This document shows positions 7,091-15,600 of a DNA stretch of 43,760 nucleotides, in pieces. Location of the stretch: the NCBI GenBank assembly GCA_035506135.1, contig DATJPY010000024.1, positions 1 to 43,760 on the forward strand, given 5' to 3'. How positions within the stretch are numbered: the stretch's first letter is position 1; every line of letters begins with the position of its first letter. The stretch is from DATJPY01 sp035506135. Lineage in GTDB: Bacteria > Myxococcota_A > UBA9160 > PR03. The notes beneath the pieces are model-generated. The model was not told the origin of the DNA. It made no database searches and was given only the letters and a program-made list of their open reading frames with translations. The translations under genes and the position numbers were made by a program.

Positions 7091-7602
7091 GGCGTCGCGC
7101 GCACGGCGTAGAGGCGCGCCGTCTCCACGTACTCGAGGGCGCGCTCGCGCTGGCCCGCCACCTCGTCGGGACGCAGCGCCCGCACCACGCGGGCGGGGAC
7201 GCCGACCACCAGCCGGCGCGCCGGCACCACGGCGCCCGGCGGCACCAGCGCGCCCGCCGCCACCAGCGCCTCCTCGCCGATCTCGGCGCCGTCGAGCACG
7301 ATCGCGCCGATTCCGATCAGCGCGCCGTCCCCGACCGTGCAGCCGTGCACGGTCGCGCGGTGGCCCACCGTCACCTCGTCGCCGATCCGGGCGGGATGGA
7401 GGCCGCGCGTCACGTGCACCACGCAGTGGTCCTGGAGGTTGGAGCGCGCCCCGATGCGGATGTGGTGGACGTCGCCGCGCACCACCGTCCCGAACCACAC
7501 GCTCGAGCGCGCGCCGATCTCGACGTCGCCGATCACCACGGCGCCCGGCGCCAGCCACGCCTCGGGATGGATGCGCGGCCAGCACTCGCCGAACGGGAGC
7601 AC
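7087..7602 (-). CDS. Gamma-carbonic-anhydrase-like left-handed beta-helix protein
   Basis: This 171-residue protein consists mostly of hexapeptide repeats (VIGDVEIGARSSVWFGTVVR and onwards) that fold into a left-handed beta-helix trimer, followed by a C-terminal helix (PDEVAGQRERALEYVETARL). Three His positions expected to bind metal are present in DHCVVHVT and GHRATVHGC. This is the YrdA/PaaY/CaiE group of gamma-class carbonic-anhydrase homologues; many lack measurable activity, so hydration of CO2 is not assured. It follows cysK by 10 nt on the same strand and overlaps the TetR gene by 4 nt. Confidence 0.85.
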   Translation of the reverse strand: MLPFGECWPRIHPEAWLAPGAVVIGDVEIGARSSVWFGTVVRGDVHHIRIGARSNLQDHCVVHVTRGLHPARIGDEVTVGHRATVHGCTVGDGALIGIGAIVLDGAEIGEEALVAAGALVPPGAVVPARRLVVGVPARVVRALRPDEVAGQRERALEYVETARLYAVRATP

Positions 7603-7612
7603 GCCGGCTCGC

Positions 7613-8566
7613 TCAGACGTCGTCGCTGCCCTCGTAGCGGAACGGCGCGAAGAGATCCGTGTTCAGGTATCGCTCGCCGAAGCTCGGGATGATCACGACC
7701 ACGAGCTTGCCCTCGTTCTCCGGCCGCTTCGCGTACTGGATCGCGGCCGCGACGTTCGCGCCGGACGAGATACCGCAGAGAATTCCCTCCTCGGCCGCGA
7801 GGCGGCGCGCCATCTCGAACGCGGTGTCGTTGTCGATCAGGATGATCTCGTCGAGCAGCTTGGTGTCGAGCACGTCCGGAATGAAGCCCGCACCGAGACC
7901 CTGGAGCTTGTGCTTGCCGGGCGGCTTGCCCGAGATCACCGCGCTCTCGGTGGGCTCGACGGTGACCGCCTGGAAGCTGGGCTTGCGCTGCTTGATCACC
8001 TGGGCCACACCCGTGATCGTCCCGCCCGTGCCGACGCCGGCGACCAGCGCATCGACCTTGCCGTCGGTGTCGCGCCAGATCTCTTCGGCGGTGGTGCGGC
8101 GGTGGACCTCCGGGTTCGCGGGGTTCTGGAACTGCTGGGGCATGAACGAGTTCGGGATCTTCGCGAGCAGCTCGTTGGCCTTCTCGATGGCGCCCTTCAT
8201 TCCCTTTGCGCCGTCGGTGACCACCAGCTTCGCGCCGAATGCGCGCAGCACCACCCGCCGCTCGGGGCTCATCGTCTCGGGCATGGTGAGCACGCACCGA
8301 TAGCCCTTCACCGCCGCGACGAAGGCGAGGGCGATTCCGGTATTGCCGCTGGTCGGCTCCACGATCACCGTCTTGCCCGGGACGATCCGGCCCTCGCGCT
8401 CCGCGGCCTCGATCATCGCGAGGCCGATGCGGTCCTTCACGCTCGCGGCCGGATTCTGGCTCTCGAGCTTCGCGACGATCTGGGCAGGGACACCGCGCGC
8501 GACGCGCTTGAGTCGTACCAGCGGGGTGTTGCCGATCAGAGCGGTGATGTCGTCGGCGATCTTCAA
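7613..8566 (-). CDS. cysK: Cysteine synthase A (O-acetylserine sulfhydrylase)
   Basis: This 317-residue fold-type II PLP enzyme makes cysteine from O-acetylserine and sulfide in the cytoplasm. The PLP lysine is K44 in NPAASVKDR. The asparagine-loop motif TSGNTGIALA and the phosphate-binding GVGTGGTITGVAQ are present, as is the C-terminal GISSGANVAAA. Length and motifs agree with CysK rather than cystathionine beta-synthase, since there is no CBS domain. It lies 26 nt downstream of truD and 10 nt upstream of the carbonic-anhydrase-like gene. No acetyltransferase gene (cysE) is nearby. Confidence 0.95.
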   Translation of the reverse strand: MKIADDITALIGNTPLVRLKRVARGVPAQIVAKLESQNPAASVKDRIGLAMIEAAEREGRIVPGKTVIVEPTSGNTGIALAFVAAVKGYRCVLTMPETMSPERRVVLRAFGAKLVVTDGAKGMKGAIEKANELLAKIPNSFMPQQFQNPANPEVHRRTTAEEIWRDTDGKVDALVAGVGTGGTITGVAQVIKQRKPSFQAVTVEPTESAVISGKPPGKHKLQGLGAGFIPDVLDTKLLDEIILIDNDTAFEMARRLAAEEGILCGISSGANVAAAIQYAKRPENEGKLVVVIIPSFGERYLNTDLFAPFRYEGSDDV

Positions 8567-8592
8567 GGGGCTTCCTCCTCGGGCACGTTCGA

Positions 8593-9612
8593 CTAGGGTA
8601 ACCCGCTGGCGGTCGGGGCGTCATCGGGCCCATTCACCTCCTCGACGTCGCCGAGGAGCGCCTCGACGAGGACGGTCGCATAGCTCCCGGGCGGCAGCTC
8701 GAAGCGCAGGCGCAGCGTGTCGCCACCGTGTTCGGCGACGGCTCCCCGCAGCGGAACGCGCAGCGGGCGGCGCGCGCCGCGAAGCCGCTGGCCGGCGGGA
8801 GGCGCGAGGTCCGCGATCCCGAACGACGCGAGCGACGCGCGCTCGCGCTCAGCGGGGGCTCCGCCGGGCGCCGGATCGCGCCCGCCCCAGCCAAAGATCG
8901 GGCCGGTTGCGCTGATCTCGAACGCTCCCGCGCGCGCGTCCTCGCGCGCCTCGTCCTCGACGGCGAAGAGCCCGCCCGACGCGACCACCTGCGCCACGTC
9001 GCCGCGCTCGACGCGGTCGAGCGCGAGCGGCCGGCGCGCGAGCACGTCGTTGAATGCGGCGGCCTGGAGCGCGGACAGGAGGAAGCGCGCGGCGCGGCGG
9101 TCGCGCAGGCGCAGGCGGCCCTCGAGAAGGGCGCGGCCGCGCTCCGCGTTGTCGCCGTCGCGCCCGAAGCGTTGCTCGCCGAAGCGGTTCGCGAAGCCCA
9201 TCCGCGCGATCTCGGCGAGGCGCTCGCGCGCGGCGGCGGCGGACGCGGCGTCGACGCCCCGCACGGCGATCTCGAAGGCATTCGCGCGGAGCTGGCCGGT
9301 GCGGAGCTTGTGCGGGTGGCGCGCCGCCTCCAGGACGCGCGCGCCGGCGGGCTCGAGATCGAGCGCGCGCTCCGGGTCGAGGCCCGGGACCGAGAGCCAC
9401 TGCCGCGCCACCGCGCGCCGGTCCTTGCGCCCGGCATAGCCGACGGCGCCCGGCGCGACCCGCGCGGCGCGCGCAAGCGCATCCGCCACCTGCTCCGTCG
9501 TCCGGTTCCGCTTCTCGACGCGGACGAAGGTGTGGCCGCCCTCTCCGCTCGGCGCGTACAGCGGGATCTCGTCGACCGCGAAGTCCTCCGGGGTGGTGCG
9601 GATCCGCGGCAT
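8593..9612 (-). CDS. truD: tRNA pseudouridine(13) synthase TruD
   Basis: This 339-residue protein converts uridine 13 of certain tRNAs to pseudouridine. The catalytic aspartate lies in GYAGRKDRRAVARQW (about residues 67-81), and the FANRFGEQRFGRDGDN motif is typical of TruD. The PEDFAVDEIPLY opening and the FVRVEKRNRTT segment are also family features. I chose the ATG at 9612; it overlaps the rnhB stop by one base (TGATG), which indicates coupling. The C-terminal half contains the TruD-specific insertion domain. Confidence 0.93.
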   Translation of the reverse strand: MPRIRTTPEDFAVDEIPLYAPSGEGGHTFVRVEKRNRTTEQVADALARAARVAPGAVGYAGRKDRRAVARQWLSVPGLDPERALDLEPAGARVLEAARHPHKLRTGQLRANAFEIAVRGVDAASAAAARERLAEIARMGFANRFGEQRFGRDGDNAERGRALLEGRLRLRDRRAARFLLSALQAAAFNDVLARRPLALDRVERGDVAQVVASGGLFAVEDEAREDARAGAFEISATGPIFGWGGRDPAPGGAPAERERASLASFGIADLAPPAGQRLRGARRPLRVPLRGAVAEHGGDTLRLRFELPPGSYATVLVEALLGDVEEVNGPDDAPTASGLP

Positions 9613-10403
9613 CAGAACATGGATAGCTGCGAGCACGGCGCGAACGAGCGGCGGTGCACCGGGCTCGGGCCGAGCCGGCGCAGCGCCTCCCGGTGCTCGC
9701 GGGTCGCGTAGCCCATGTGCCGGGCGAAGCCGTAGCCGGGGTGCTCCTCCTCGAGTCGACACATGATCGCGTCGCGGTGGACCTTGGCGACGATCGAGGC
9801 GGCGGCGATCCAGGCGTCCGTCGCGTCGCCGCCCACGATCGGGGTCTGGGCCGCGGTGATGCCCGGGATGGTGCGCGCGTCCACCAGCACGTGTGCGGGC
9901 TCGACCGCGAGCCCCACGACGGCGCGCCGCATCGCCTCGAGCGCCGCCCGGTAGACGTTCAGCCGGTCGAGCTCGGCCGGCCACACCTCGCCGATCGAGA
10001 CCGCGACCGCCTGGGTCCGGATCGCGGCGTCGAGCCTCTCGCGCACCGGGCGCGCGAGCTGCTTCGAGTCCCCCAGGCCGGGCAGCTCCACCCGCTCCGG
10101 CAGGATGACCGCCGCGGCCACGACCGGCCCCGCCAGCGGCCCGACGCCGACCTCGTCGACGCCGGCGACGCGCACCGCCCCCGTTCGCCGGAGGCGCCGG
10201 CCCCGGGCGAACAGGCGCGCCAGCCGGGCGCGCTCGCGCCGCAACGCCTCGAGACGACGCAAGAGCGTGTCGGACAGCGCGGCGGCGCCCGCGCGCGTGT
10301 CGCCGCGCAGCACGCGCAGCATGCGGGCGACCGCGCGGGCGTCGCGCGCCTCGCGGGCGCGCGCAGCCAGCTCCGCCAGCGGAGTTCCAGTCGGCGCGCT
10401 CAT
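9612..10403 (-). CDS. rnhB: Ribonuclease HII with N-terminal extension
   Basis: This 263-residue protein cleaves RNA in RNA-DNA hybrids and starts ribonucleotide excision repair. The catalytic domain begins near residue 72 with VAGVDEVGVGPLAGPVVAAA, giving the Asp and Glu pair; later acidic residues lie in HVLVDAR and GDATDAWIAAASIVAKVHRD. The usual DExGRG is DEVGVG here, so the motif Arg is Val. Residues 1-70 are an Arg/Ala/Leu-rich, probably helical extension not found in short RNase HII. The ATG overlaps the lpxD stop codon as ATGA. Confidence 0.92.
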   Translation of the reverse strand: MSAPTGTPLAELAARAREARDARAVARMLRVLRGDTRAGAAALSDTLLRRLEALRRERARLARLFARGRRLRRTGAVRVAGVDEVGVGPLAGPVVAAAVILPERVELPGLGDSKQLARPVRERLDAAIRTQAVAVSIGEVWPAELDRLNVYRAALEAMRRAVVGLAVEPAHVLVDARTIPGITAAQTPIVGGDATDAWIAAASIVAKVHRDAIMCRLEEEHPGYGFARHMGYATREHREALRRLGPSPVHRRSFAPCSQLSMF

Positions 10404-11446
10404 TCGGGCTCGGGCTTGGGCCGGATCCCGACCTTGCGCTCGACGGCGCGCAGCCGGCGCAGTGCTTCGGGGAGGCGGTTCAGCGCCGCCACGGTGCGGC
10501 GCCAGAGATGCTCGTCGACGGCCGGCGCGCCCCACACGCGCGAGCCCGGCGCCAGGTCGCGCGTGACGGCGGTGCGGCCGCCCAGGAACGAGCCGGCGCC
10601 GATCGACAGGTGCCCCGCGGTCGCCGCCTGGCCCATGATGATGGTGCCGCGCCCCACCGTGGTCGATCCCGCCAGCGCCGACTGGCCGACCATGACGACG
10701 TCCTCGCCGACGTCGCAGTTGTGCGACACGATGCAGAGGTTGTCGATCTTCGCGTTTCGCCGCACGCGCGTCTCGCCGAGCGTGGCGCGATCGATCGTGG
10801 CGTTGGCGCCGATCTCGACGTCGTCCTCGATCACGACCCGGCCGATCTGCGGGATCTTCACCGGGCGGCCCGCCTCGTCGAAGCTGTAGCCGAAGCCGTC
10901 GGCGCCGATCGCGGCGCCGGGGTGGAGCAGCACGCGGTCGCCGATCGAGACGTCCTCGCGGATCACGCAGCTCGCGTGGATCACGCAGTCGGCCCCGATC
11001 CGCACCCGCTCGTACAGGACGACCCCGGCGTGGATCGCGGTGCGCGCCCCCACCGCGCAGCCCGCGCCGACCACCGCGCACGGCCCGATCCACGCGCTCG
11101 GGTCGACCGAGGCCTCGGGCGCGACGACCGCGGTCGGGTGGATGCCGGGCACCGGCGCCGGGTCGCCGAGCAGGCGCGCCACGGCGCGCGCGAAGTCGAG
11201 GTCGGGGCGCGGCGACCGGATCGTGGGGCGACCGCCAGTGTCGATTCCCGGCGGCGCGATCGCCGCGCCGGCGCCGCTCCGCGCCAGCGCCTCGGCGTAG
11301 CGGGCCGAGCGGACGAAGGCCAGGTCGCCGGGTGCGGCGCTCTCGAGCGGCGCCACCCCGCGCACCACGAAGCCCGCGTCGCCCTCGCATTTTCGGCCGA
11401 GGGCGTCGGCGATCGCAGCGAGCGCGGTCGGCCGCAGCCGGGCCAC
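10400..11446 (-). CDS. lpxD: UDP-3-O-acylglucosamine N-acyltransferase
   Basis: This 348-residue protein performs the third step of lipid A synthesis, adding a hydroxyacyl chain from ACP to UDP-3-O-acylglucosamine. An N-terminal uridine-binding domain (ALGRKCEGD, then GVAPLESAAPGDLAFV) is followed by about ten hexapeptide turns of a left-handed beta-helix and a C-terminal helical region. The catalytic histidine is expected in IVSHNCDVGED. DGFGYSFDEAGRPVKIPQIG is a recognisable LpxD segment. GTG 11446 lies 7 nt after the universal stress protein stop. lpxA, lpxB and fabZ are absent here, so this lpxD is separated from the usual lpx cluster. A second copy elsewhere is possible. Confidence 0.92.
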   Translation of the reverse strand: MARLRPTALAAIADALGRKCEGDAGFVVRGVAPLESAAPGDLAFVRSARYAEALARSGAGAAIAPPGIDTGGRPTIRSPRPDLDFARAVARLLGDPAPVPGIHPTAVVAPEASVDPSAWIGPCAVVGAGCAVGARTAIHAGVVLYERVRIGADCVIHASCVIREDVSIGDRVLLHPGAAIGADGFGYSFDEAGRPVKIPQIGRVVIEDDVEIGANATIDRATLGETRVRRNAKIDNLCIVSHNCDVGEDVVMVGQSALAGSTTVGRGTIIMGQAATAGHLSIGAGSFLGGRTAVTRDLAPGSRVWGAPAVDEHLWRRTVAALNRLPEALRRLRAVERKVGIRPKPEPE

Positions 11447-11453
11447 GCCGCGG

Positions 11454-12275
11454 CTAGCGGGCCAGCAGCACGGCGATCGGCGAGCTGCGCACCACCGCGG
11501 CCGAGTTGCTGCCGAGGAAGTACTCGTGGATGCGGCTGCGGCCGAAGGCACCCATCACGATCATGCCGGCGCCGGCCTCGCGCGCTGCGTCGACGATCTT
11601 CGAGTCGGGCCGCCCGAGCGTCGAGGCCGCCTCGCGCACCGGCACGGTCGGCGTGCCGAGCAGCCGCCGCACCTCGTCGAAGCGCGCGGCCGAGCGGCCC
11701 TTGTCCTTCGAGTCGACGAAGACGTGGATCGTCTCGCCGAGCCGGCCCGCCAGCTCCACCGCGAGCCGCGCGGCGATGCGCGAGCCGGGCGAGCCGTCGA
11801 AGGCGAGCAGCACCGGCCCCGCGAGCTCGGCGCTCGCCGGCACCACCACGGCCGGCTTCGACGTCTTTCGCAGCACGCCGTCGGCGGTCGAGCCGATCAG
11901 CGCGGTCCGGAACCCGGCGTGCTCGCCGTCGCGGCCGATCACGATCAGGTCGGCCTGCTTGGCGCGCTCGACGATCACGTCGTCGGCGACGCCGCGCGGT
12001 GTCTCAGTGCTCGACTCGGCGCCCTTCTCGCGCGCCGCTACCGCCAGGCGCCGGCACGCCGCCTCCGCCCGCGCCGCGAGGAAGCCCTCGAGCGCGTCGA
12101 GCGGCGGGACGGCGATGCCGAGGCCATCGCTCCGGTAGCCGCGGGTGGCGCGCTCCTCCACCACCGAGACGCACGCCACGCGCGCGCGGAGCCGCGCCGC
12201 CAGCGCCACGCCGTAGCGCTCGGCGGCGGCCGCCGCCTCCGAGCCATCCGTCGCGACCAGGACCGTCTCGATCAT
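11454..12275 (-). CDS. Universal stress protein with two tandem Usp domains
   Basis: This 273-residue protein contains two UspA domains, about residues 1-140 and 143-273. Each starts with the beta-strand/ATP-loop signature (VLVATDGSEAAA; VLLAFDGSPGSR). The second has the ATP-binding pattern G-x2-G-x9-G-S (MGAFGRSRIHEYFLGS). The first has a near-match with one extra residue (GRDGEHAGFRTALIGST). Such proteins bind ATP and improve survival in stress; their targets are generally unknown. ATG 12275 has GAGG close upstream. It follows the aldehyde dehydrogenase by 43 nt and precedes lpxD by 7 nt, so all are probably co-transcribed. Confidence 0.9.
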   Translation of the reverse strand: MIETVLVATDGSEAAAAAERYGVALAARLRARVACVSVVEERATRGYRSDGLGIAVPPLDALEGFLAARAEAACRRLAVAAREKGAESSTETPRGVADDVIVERAKQADLIVIGRDGEHAGFRTALIGSTADGVLRKTSKPAVVVPASAELAGPVLLAFDGSPGSRIAARLAVELAGRLGETIHVFVDSKDKGRSAARFDEVRRLLGTPTVPVREAASTLGRPDSKIVDAAREAGAGMIVMGAFGRSRIHEYFLGSNSAAVVRSSPIAVLLAR

Positions 12276-12318
12276 GACATCCTCGCGTCTTCTCGCGGCG
12301 CGCCGGTCCCGCCGCAGC

Positions 12319-13851
12319 TCACGAGAGCCAGCGCCCGAGCGGTGTACCCCAGACCGCGCGCATCGCGCGGCGCAGCCAGCGCCCCTTGGCCGCATCGTAG
12401 GGGAACCAGAGCGGCTCCGACCGGGACCCGAAGCGGTCGACCACGATCGATTGCACCTGGCAGTAGCTCTTGAGCCCGAGCTCGCCGTTGACCCGCCCGA
12501 GACCGCTCTGCTTGGCGCCGCCGAAGGGCGACTCGGGGATCCCGTAGGTGATCATGCAGTCGTTGACCACCGCGCACCCGGACGCGAGCGATCGGGCCAG
12601 CTCGATCCCGCGGCGCTTGTCGCGGGTCCAGACGCTGCCGTTCAGCCCGTAGCTCGAGTCGTTGGCGAGCCGGATCGCCTCCTCGTCGTCGCGCACGCGC
12701 ATCACCGGCATCAGCGGTCCGAAGCTCTCCTCGCGCATCACCAGCATCTCGTGGTCGACGTCGGTCATCACGGTCGGCTCGTAGAAGAGGCCCGCGTAGC
12801 CCGGGTTGCGGCGGCCGCCCGTCAGGATGCGGGCGCCGCGCCGGCGCGCGTCCTCGACGTGGGCCTCGACGGTCTCGAGCTGGCGCGGCCAGCACAGCGG
12901 CCCCACGTCGATCTCCCCGCCGACGCCCTGTCGCAGCCGCGCGGTCTTCTCGACCACGCGGCGCAGGAACTCGTCGGCGACGGCGTCCGCCACGTACACG
13001 CGCTCGGTCGAGACGCAGACCTGCCCCGCGTTCGCGAAGGCGCCGTACACGGCGCCGTTGGCGGCGCGCTCGAGGTCGGCGTCGGCGCACACGACCATCG
13101 GGTCCTTGCCGCCGAGCTCGAGGGTGCACGGCACGAGCTGGCGGCCGCACGCCTCCGCGACGCGGCGGCCGGTGCGCACGCTGCCGGTGAAGCAGATCTT
13201 GTCGACACAAGCCTCGACCAGCGCCGCGCCCGTCTCGCCGTCGCCGGTCGCGCAGGTGACGATGCCCTCGGGCACCCCCGCGGCGCGGAAGAGCTCCTCG
13301 ACGAGGTGACCCGCAGCCGGTGTCACCTCGGAAGGCTTCAGGATCACCGCATTGCCGGCGACGAGCGCCTGCGCCGCGGGGTTGAGCGCGAGGATGAAGG
13401 GGAAGTTCCACGGAGTGATGATGCCGACCACGCCGAGCGGCTTGTAGGCGAGGCGCAGCTTCTTGGTCTTCATCAGGTGCAGCGGCACGCTGCGCTCCGC
13501 GAGGATGCGGCGGGCGCGCTTCGCCCAGAACTCGAGCGCGTCGCACGCGGCGACCAGCTCCGCCGAGATCACCTCGAACTCCGGCTTGCCCGTCTCGCCC
13601 GCGATCACCTCCGTGAACTCCGCCTCGCGGGCGAGCAGCACGCGGATCGCGCGGCGCAGGTAGCGCGCGCGCCCTTCGCATCCGAGCGCGGCCCAGCCCG
13701 GCTGCGCCTTGCGCGCGCGCTCGACGGCCGCGCGCACGTCGTCGGCCGTCTGCACCTCGATCTCCCCGATCGGCTCGAGCGTGGCCGGACTGCGCAGCCG
13801 CAGCCGGCGGCGGCCACCGATCGGGTCGGGCAGCGGCTCCACGACGGCCAT
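12319..13851 (-). CDS. NAD(P)+-dependent aldehyde dehydrogenase
   Basis: At 510 residues it is a normal length for the family. It oxidises an aldehyde to the acid. The general-base glutamate is E245 in ELGGKDP and the catalytic cysteine is C279 in GQVCVSTERVYV. The cofactor loop (FTGSVRTGRRVAEAC) and the folding motif IITPWNFPFILA are present. The last 40 residues (LWFPYDAAKGRWLRRAMRAV) are basic and amphipathic, as in aldehyde dehydrogenases that touch membranes or act on long-chain aldehydes, so a fatty or medium-chain substrate is a reasonable guess. A clean GGGAGG ribosome site precedes the ATG. It is divergent from the PLP-enzyme / Tat / GMC trio with 124 nt between, which suggests a linked pathway. 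Confidence 0.9.
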   Translation of the reverse strand: MAVVEPLPDPIGGRRRLRLRSPATLEPIGEIEVQTADDVRAAVERARKAQPGWAALGCEGRARYLRRAIRVLLAREAEFTEVIAGETGKPEFEVISAELVAACDALEFWAKRARRILAERSVPLHLMKTKKLRLAYKPLGVVGIITPWNFPFILALNPAAQALVAGNAVILKPSEVTPAAGHLVEELFRAAGVPEGIVTCATGDGETGAALVEACVDKICFTGSVRTGRRVAEACGRQLVPCTLELGGKDPMVVCADADLERAANGAVYGAFANAGQVCVSTERVYVADAVADEFLRRVVEKTARLRQGVGGEIDVGPLCWPRQLETVEAHVEDARRRGARILTGGRRNPGYAGLFYEPTVMTDVDHEMLVMREESFGPLMPVMRVRDDEEAIRLANDSSYGLNGSVWTRDKRRGIELARSLASGCAVVNDCMITYGIPESPFGGAKQSGLGRVNGELGLKSYCQVQSIVVDRFGSRSEPLWFPYDAAKGRWLRRAMRAVWGTPLGRWLS

Positions 13852-13879
13852 GCATCCTCCCGCGGGGTGATCCGGTGCG

Positions 13880-13909
13880 AGAGTACGAGACCCCCGGGGA
13901 AGAAGTCAA
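13880..13909 (-). promoter_or_regulatory. Sigma-70-type promoter for the aldehyde dehydrogenase operon
   Basis: On the minus strand TTGACT (13909-13904) and TACTCT (13885-13880) are 18 nt apart, about 30 nt upstream of the ATG. It lies in the divergent region shared with the 13976 gene. Confidence 0.6.
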
Positions 13910-13975
13910 TCAACTCGAACGCCCGCGTCACCGGGCCGGTTGCGCAGCCCTGCGCGACGTGCGATCACGGCGCCG

Positions 13976-15064
13976 ATGGGCGTCCCGCTGCCGCTGGTCG
14001 ACCGCTTCCCGGCGCTCGCCGCGCTACCCCGGCTGCCGTTCGTCGAGGTGCCGACCCCCGTCGAGCCGCTGCGACTCGCCGGCGTGCCGGAGGGCGCGCT
14101 CTGGGTGAAGCGCGACGACGTGAGCTGCCCGATCTACGGCGGAAACAAGCCGCGCAAGCTCGAGTTCGTGCTCGGCGCGGCGGCTGCGAGCCGGAGCCGT
14201 CGGCTCGTCACCACCGGCGGCCTCGGGACGCACCACGGCCTCGCCACCGCGCTCCTCGCGCGCTCGCAGGGCATGGCCACGACGATCGTCCTCGTCCCGC
14301 AGCCGGTGACCGGTCACGTGCGGCGGCAGATCGAGGCGATGTGGGCGGCCGGGGCCGAGCTGGTGCCGGCGCGCGGAGTCGCCTCGGCCGTGCCGCAGGT
14401 GTTGCGCGTGCTCGCCCGCTCGGCGCTGCGCGGCGAGCGGCCCCGCCTCGTCCCGACCGGCGGCACCTCGGCGCTCGGCGACATCGGATTCGTGTCGGCG
14501 GCGTGCGAGCTGGCCGATCAGGTGGAGGCCGGCGCGCTGCCGGAGCCGCGCGAGGTCTACGTGCCGGTCGGCAGCGGCGGCACGCTCTCCGGCCTGGTGC
14601 TCGGCGCGCGGCTCGCGGGGCTGCGGACGCGCTTCGTCGGGGTCGTGGTGACCGACATCCTGCCGCCCTCCCCCGCGCGGCTGGCGCGCCTCGCCGCGGC
14701 GACGCTACGGCGCCTTCGACGCCACGCGCCGTCGCTCCCGGCGCTTCGGATCGCGCCCGAGGACTTCACGCTGACGAGCCGGCAGCTCGGCGCCGGCTAC
14801 GGAGCGCCCACCGAGGCCGCCGCCGCCGCCGCGTCGGCCGTGCGGCCGGCCGGCCTGCGCCTCGAGCCGGTCTACACCTCGAAGTGTCTGGCCGAGGCGC
14901 TGCAGCGGCTGCGCGAGGGGAGCGCCGAGACCCCGCTGCTGTTCTGGCACACCTACAGCTCCGTGGACCTCGCACGCGGGGCGGCCGCGGCGCTGCGCCC
15001 GGGCCCGCTGCCGGCCGCGCTACAGCGCCTGCTCGACCGAGCGCCGCGCGAGGACGCGCCGTGA
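13976..15064 (+). CDS. PLP enzyme, ACC deaminase / D-cysteine desulfhydrase family
   Basis: This 362-residue fold-type II PLP enzyme carries the family hallmarks. The lysine segment is WVKRDDVSCPIYGGNKPRKL (about residues 43-62), followed by VTTGGLGTHHGLATALLA and the phosphate-binding VPVGSGGTLSGLVLGARLAG. Members deaminate 1-aminocyclopropane-1-carboxylate or release sulfide and pyruvate from D-cysteine. Sequence inspection alone does not separate the two, and other D-amino-acid substrates are possible. ATG 13976 is preferred over an upstream TTG at 13940. The stop overlaps the next start as GTGA, so it is coupled to the Tat and GMC genes. Confidence 0.85.
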   Translation: MGVPLPLVDRFPALAALPRLPFVEVPTPVEPLRLAGVPEGALWVKRDDVSCPIYGGNKPRKLEFVLGAAAASRSRRLVTTGGLGTHHGLATALLARSQGMATTIVLVPQPVTGHVRRQIEAMWAAGAELVPARGVASAVPQVLRVLARSALRGERPRLVPTGGTSALGDIGFVSAACELADQVEAGALPEPREVYVPVGSGGTLSGLVLGARLAGLRTRFVGVVVTDILPPSPARLARLAAATLRRLRRHAPSLPALRIAPEDFTLTSRQLGAGYGAPTEAAAAAASAVRPAGLRLEPVYTSKCLAEALQRLREGSAETPLLFWHTYSSVDLARGAAAALRPGPLPAALQRLLDRAPREDAP

Positions 15065-15600
15065 TTGGCGCCACCCGGCGCGGCTTCCTGCGCCTGGCCG
15101 GGGGCAGCGCCGCCCTCGCTGCGCTCGCGAACGTCCGCACCCTCCCCGCCGCGGCCGCGACGGGCTCCGCGCGCTTCTTCGCGCCGACGGAGCGCGAGAT
15201 CCTGACGCAGGTGGTCGAGCGCATGGTCGACACCGGCGAGCCGGCTGCGCCCGCGGTGCGCGCCACCGGCGCGATCGACGCGATCGACGCCCTGTGCGTG
15301 TCGCTCGACCCCGGCGCAACCGCGCCGCTGCCCGCGCTGCTGCGCCTCGTGGATTGGAGCCCGCTCCTCTTCGACGGCCGCCCCGCCCGCTTCACGGCGC
15401 TCGGCGCCGACGACCAGGATGCCGTCCTCGCCGGCTGGATGGGCAGCCGCTTCGCGTGGCGTCGCACCGCGTTCCTGGCGCTGCGCAACCTGGCCCTGCT
15501 CGGCTACTGGAGCCAGGACGCGACCTGGCCGCTGATCGGCTACCAGGGACCGCTGATCGGCCGCGCCGCCGCGAGCGGCGCGCCGCGGGGCGCCCCGTGA
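15061..15600 (+). CDS. Tat-signal small subunit, gluconate 2-dehydrogenase subunit 3-like
   Basis: This 179-residue protein begins with a twin-arginine signal (TRRGFLRLAGG followed by an Ala/Leu stretch, cleavage near residue 35). The mature part contains FFAPTEREILTQVVERMV and DAIDALCVSLDPG, then a C-terminal stretch LRNLALLGYWSQDATWPLIG. This layout matches the small gamma subunit (subunit 3 family) that accompanies membrane GMC dehydrogenases. It is joined by GTGA overlaps to the genes on both sides. The large GMC partner has no signal peptide, so this subunit probably carries it through the Tat pathway in the folded state. Assignment rests on motif memory and context. Confidence 0.75.
   Translation: MIGATRRGFLRLAGGSAALAALANVRTLPAAAATGSARFFAPTEREILTQVVERMVDTGEPAAPAVRATGAIDAIDALCVSLDPGATAPLPALLRLVDWSPLLFDGRPARFTALGADDQDAVLAGWMGSRFAWRRTAFLALRNLALLGYWSQDATWPLIGYQGPLIGRAAASGAPRGAP

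Noticed and set aside
12274..15600. 1108-residue plus-strand frame across the aldehyde dehydrogenase and 13976 genes
   Set aside because: It is antisense to the dehydrogenase and then out of frame with the PLP gene; only its last 180 codons (the Tat protein) are real.
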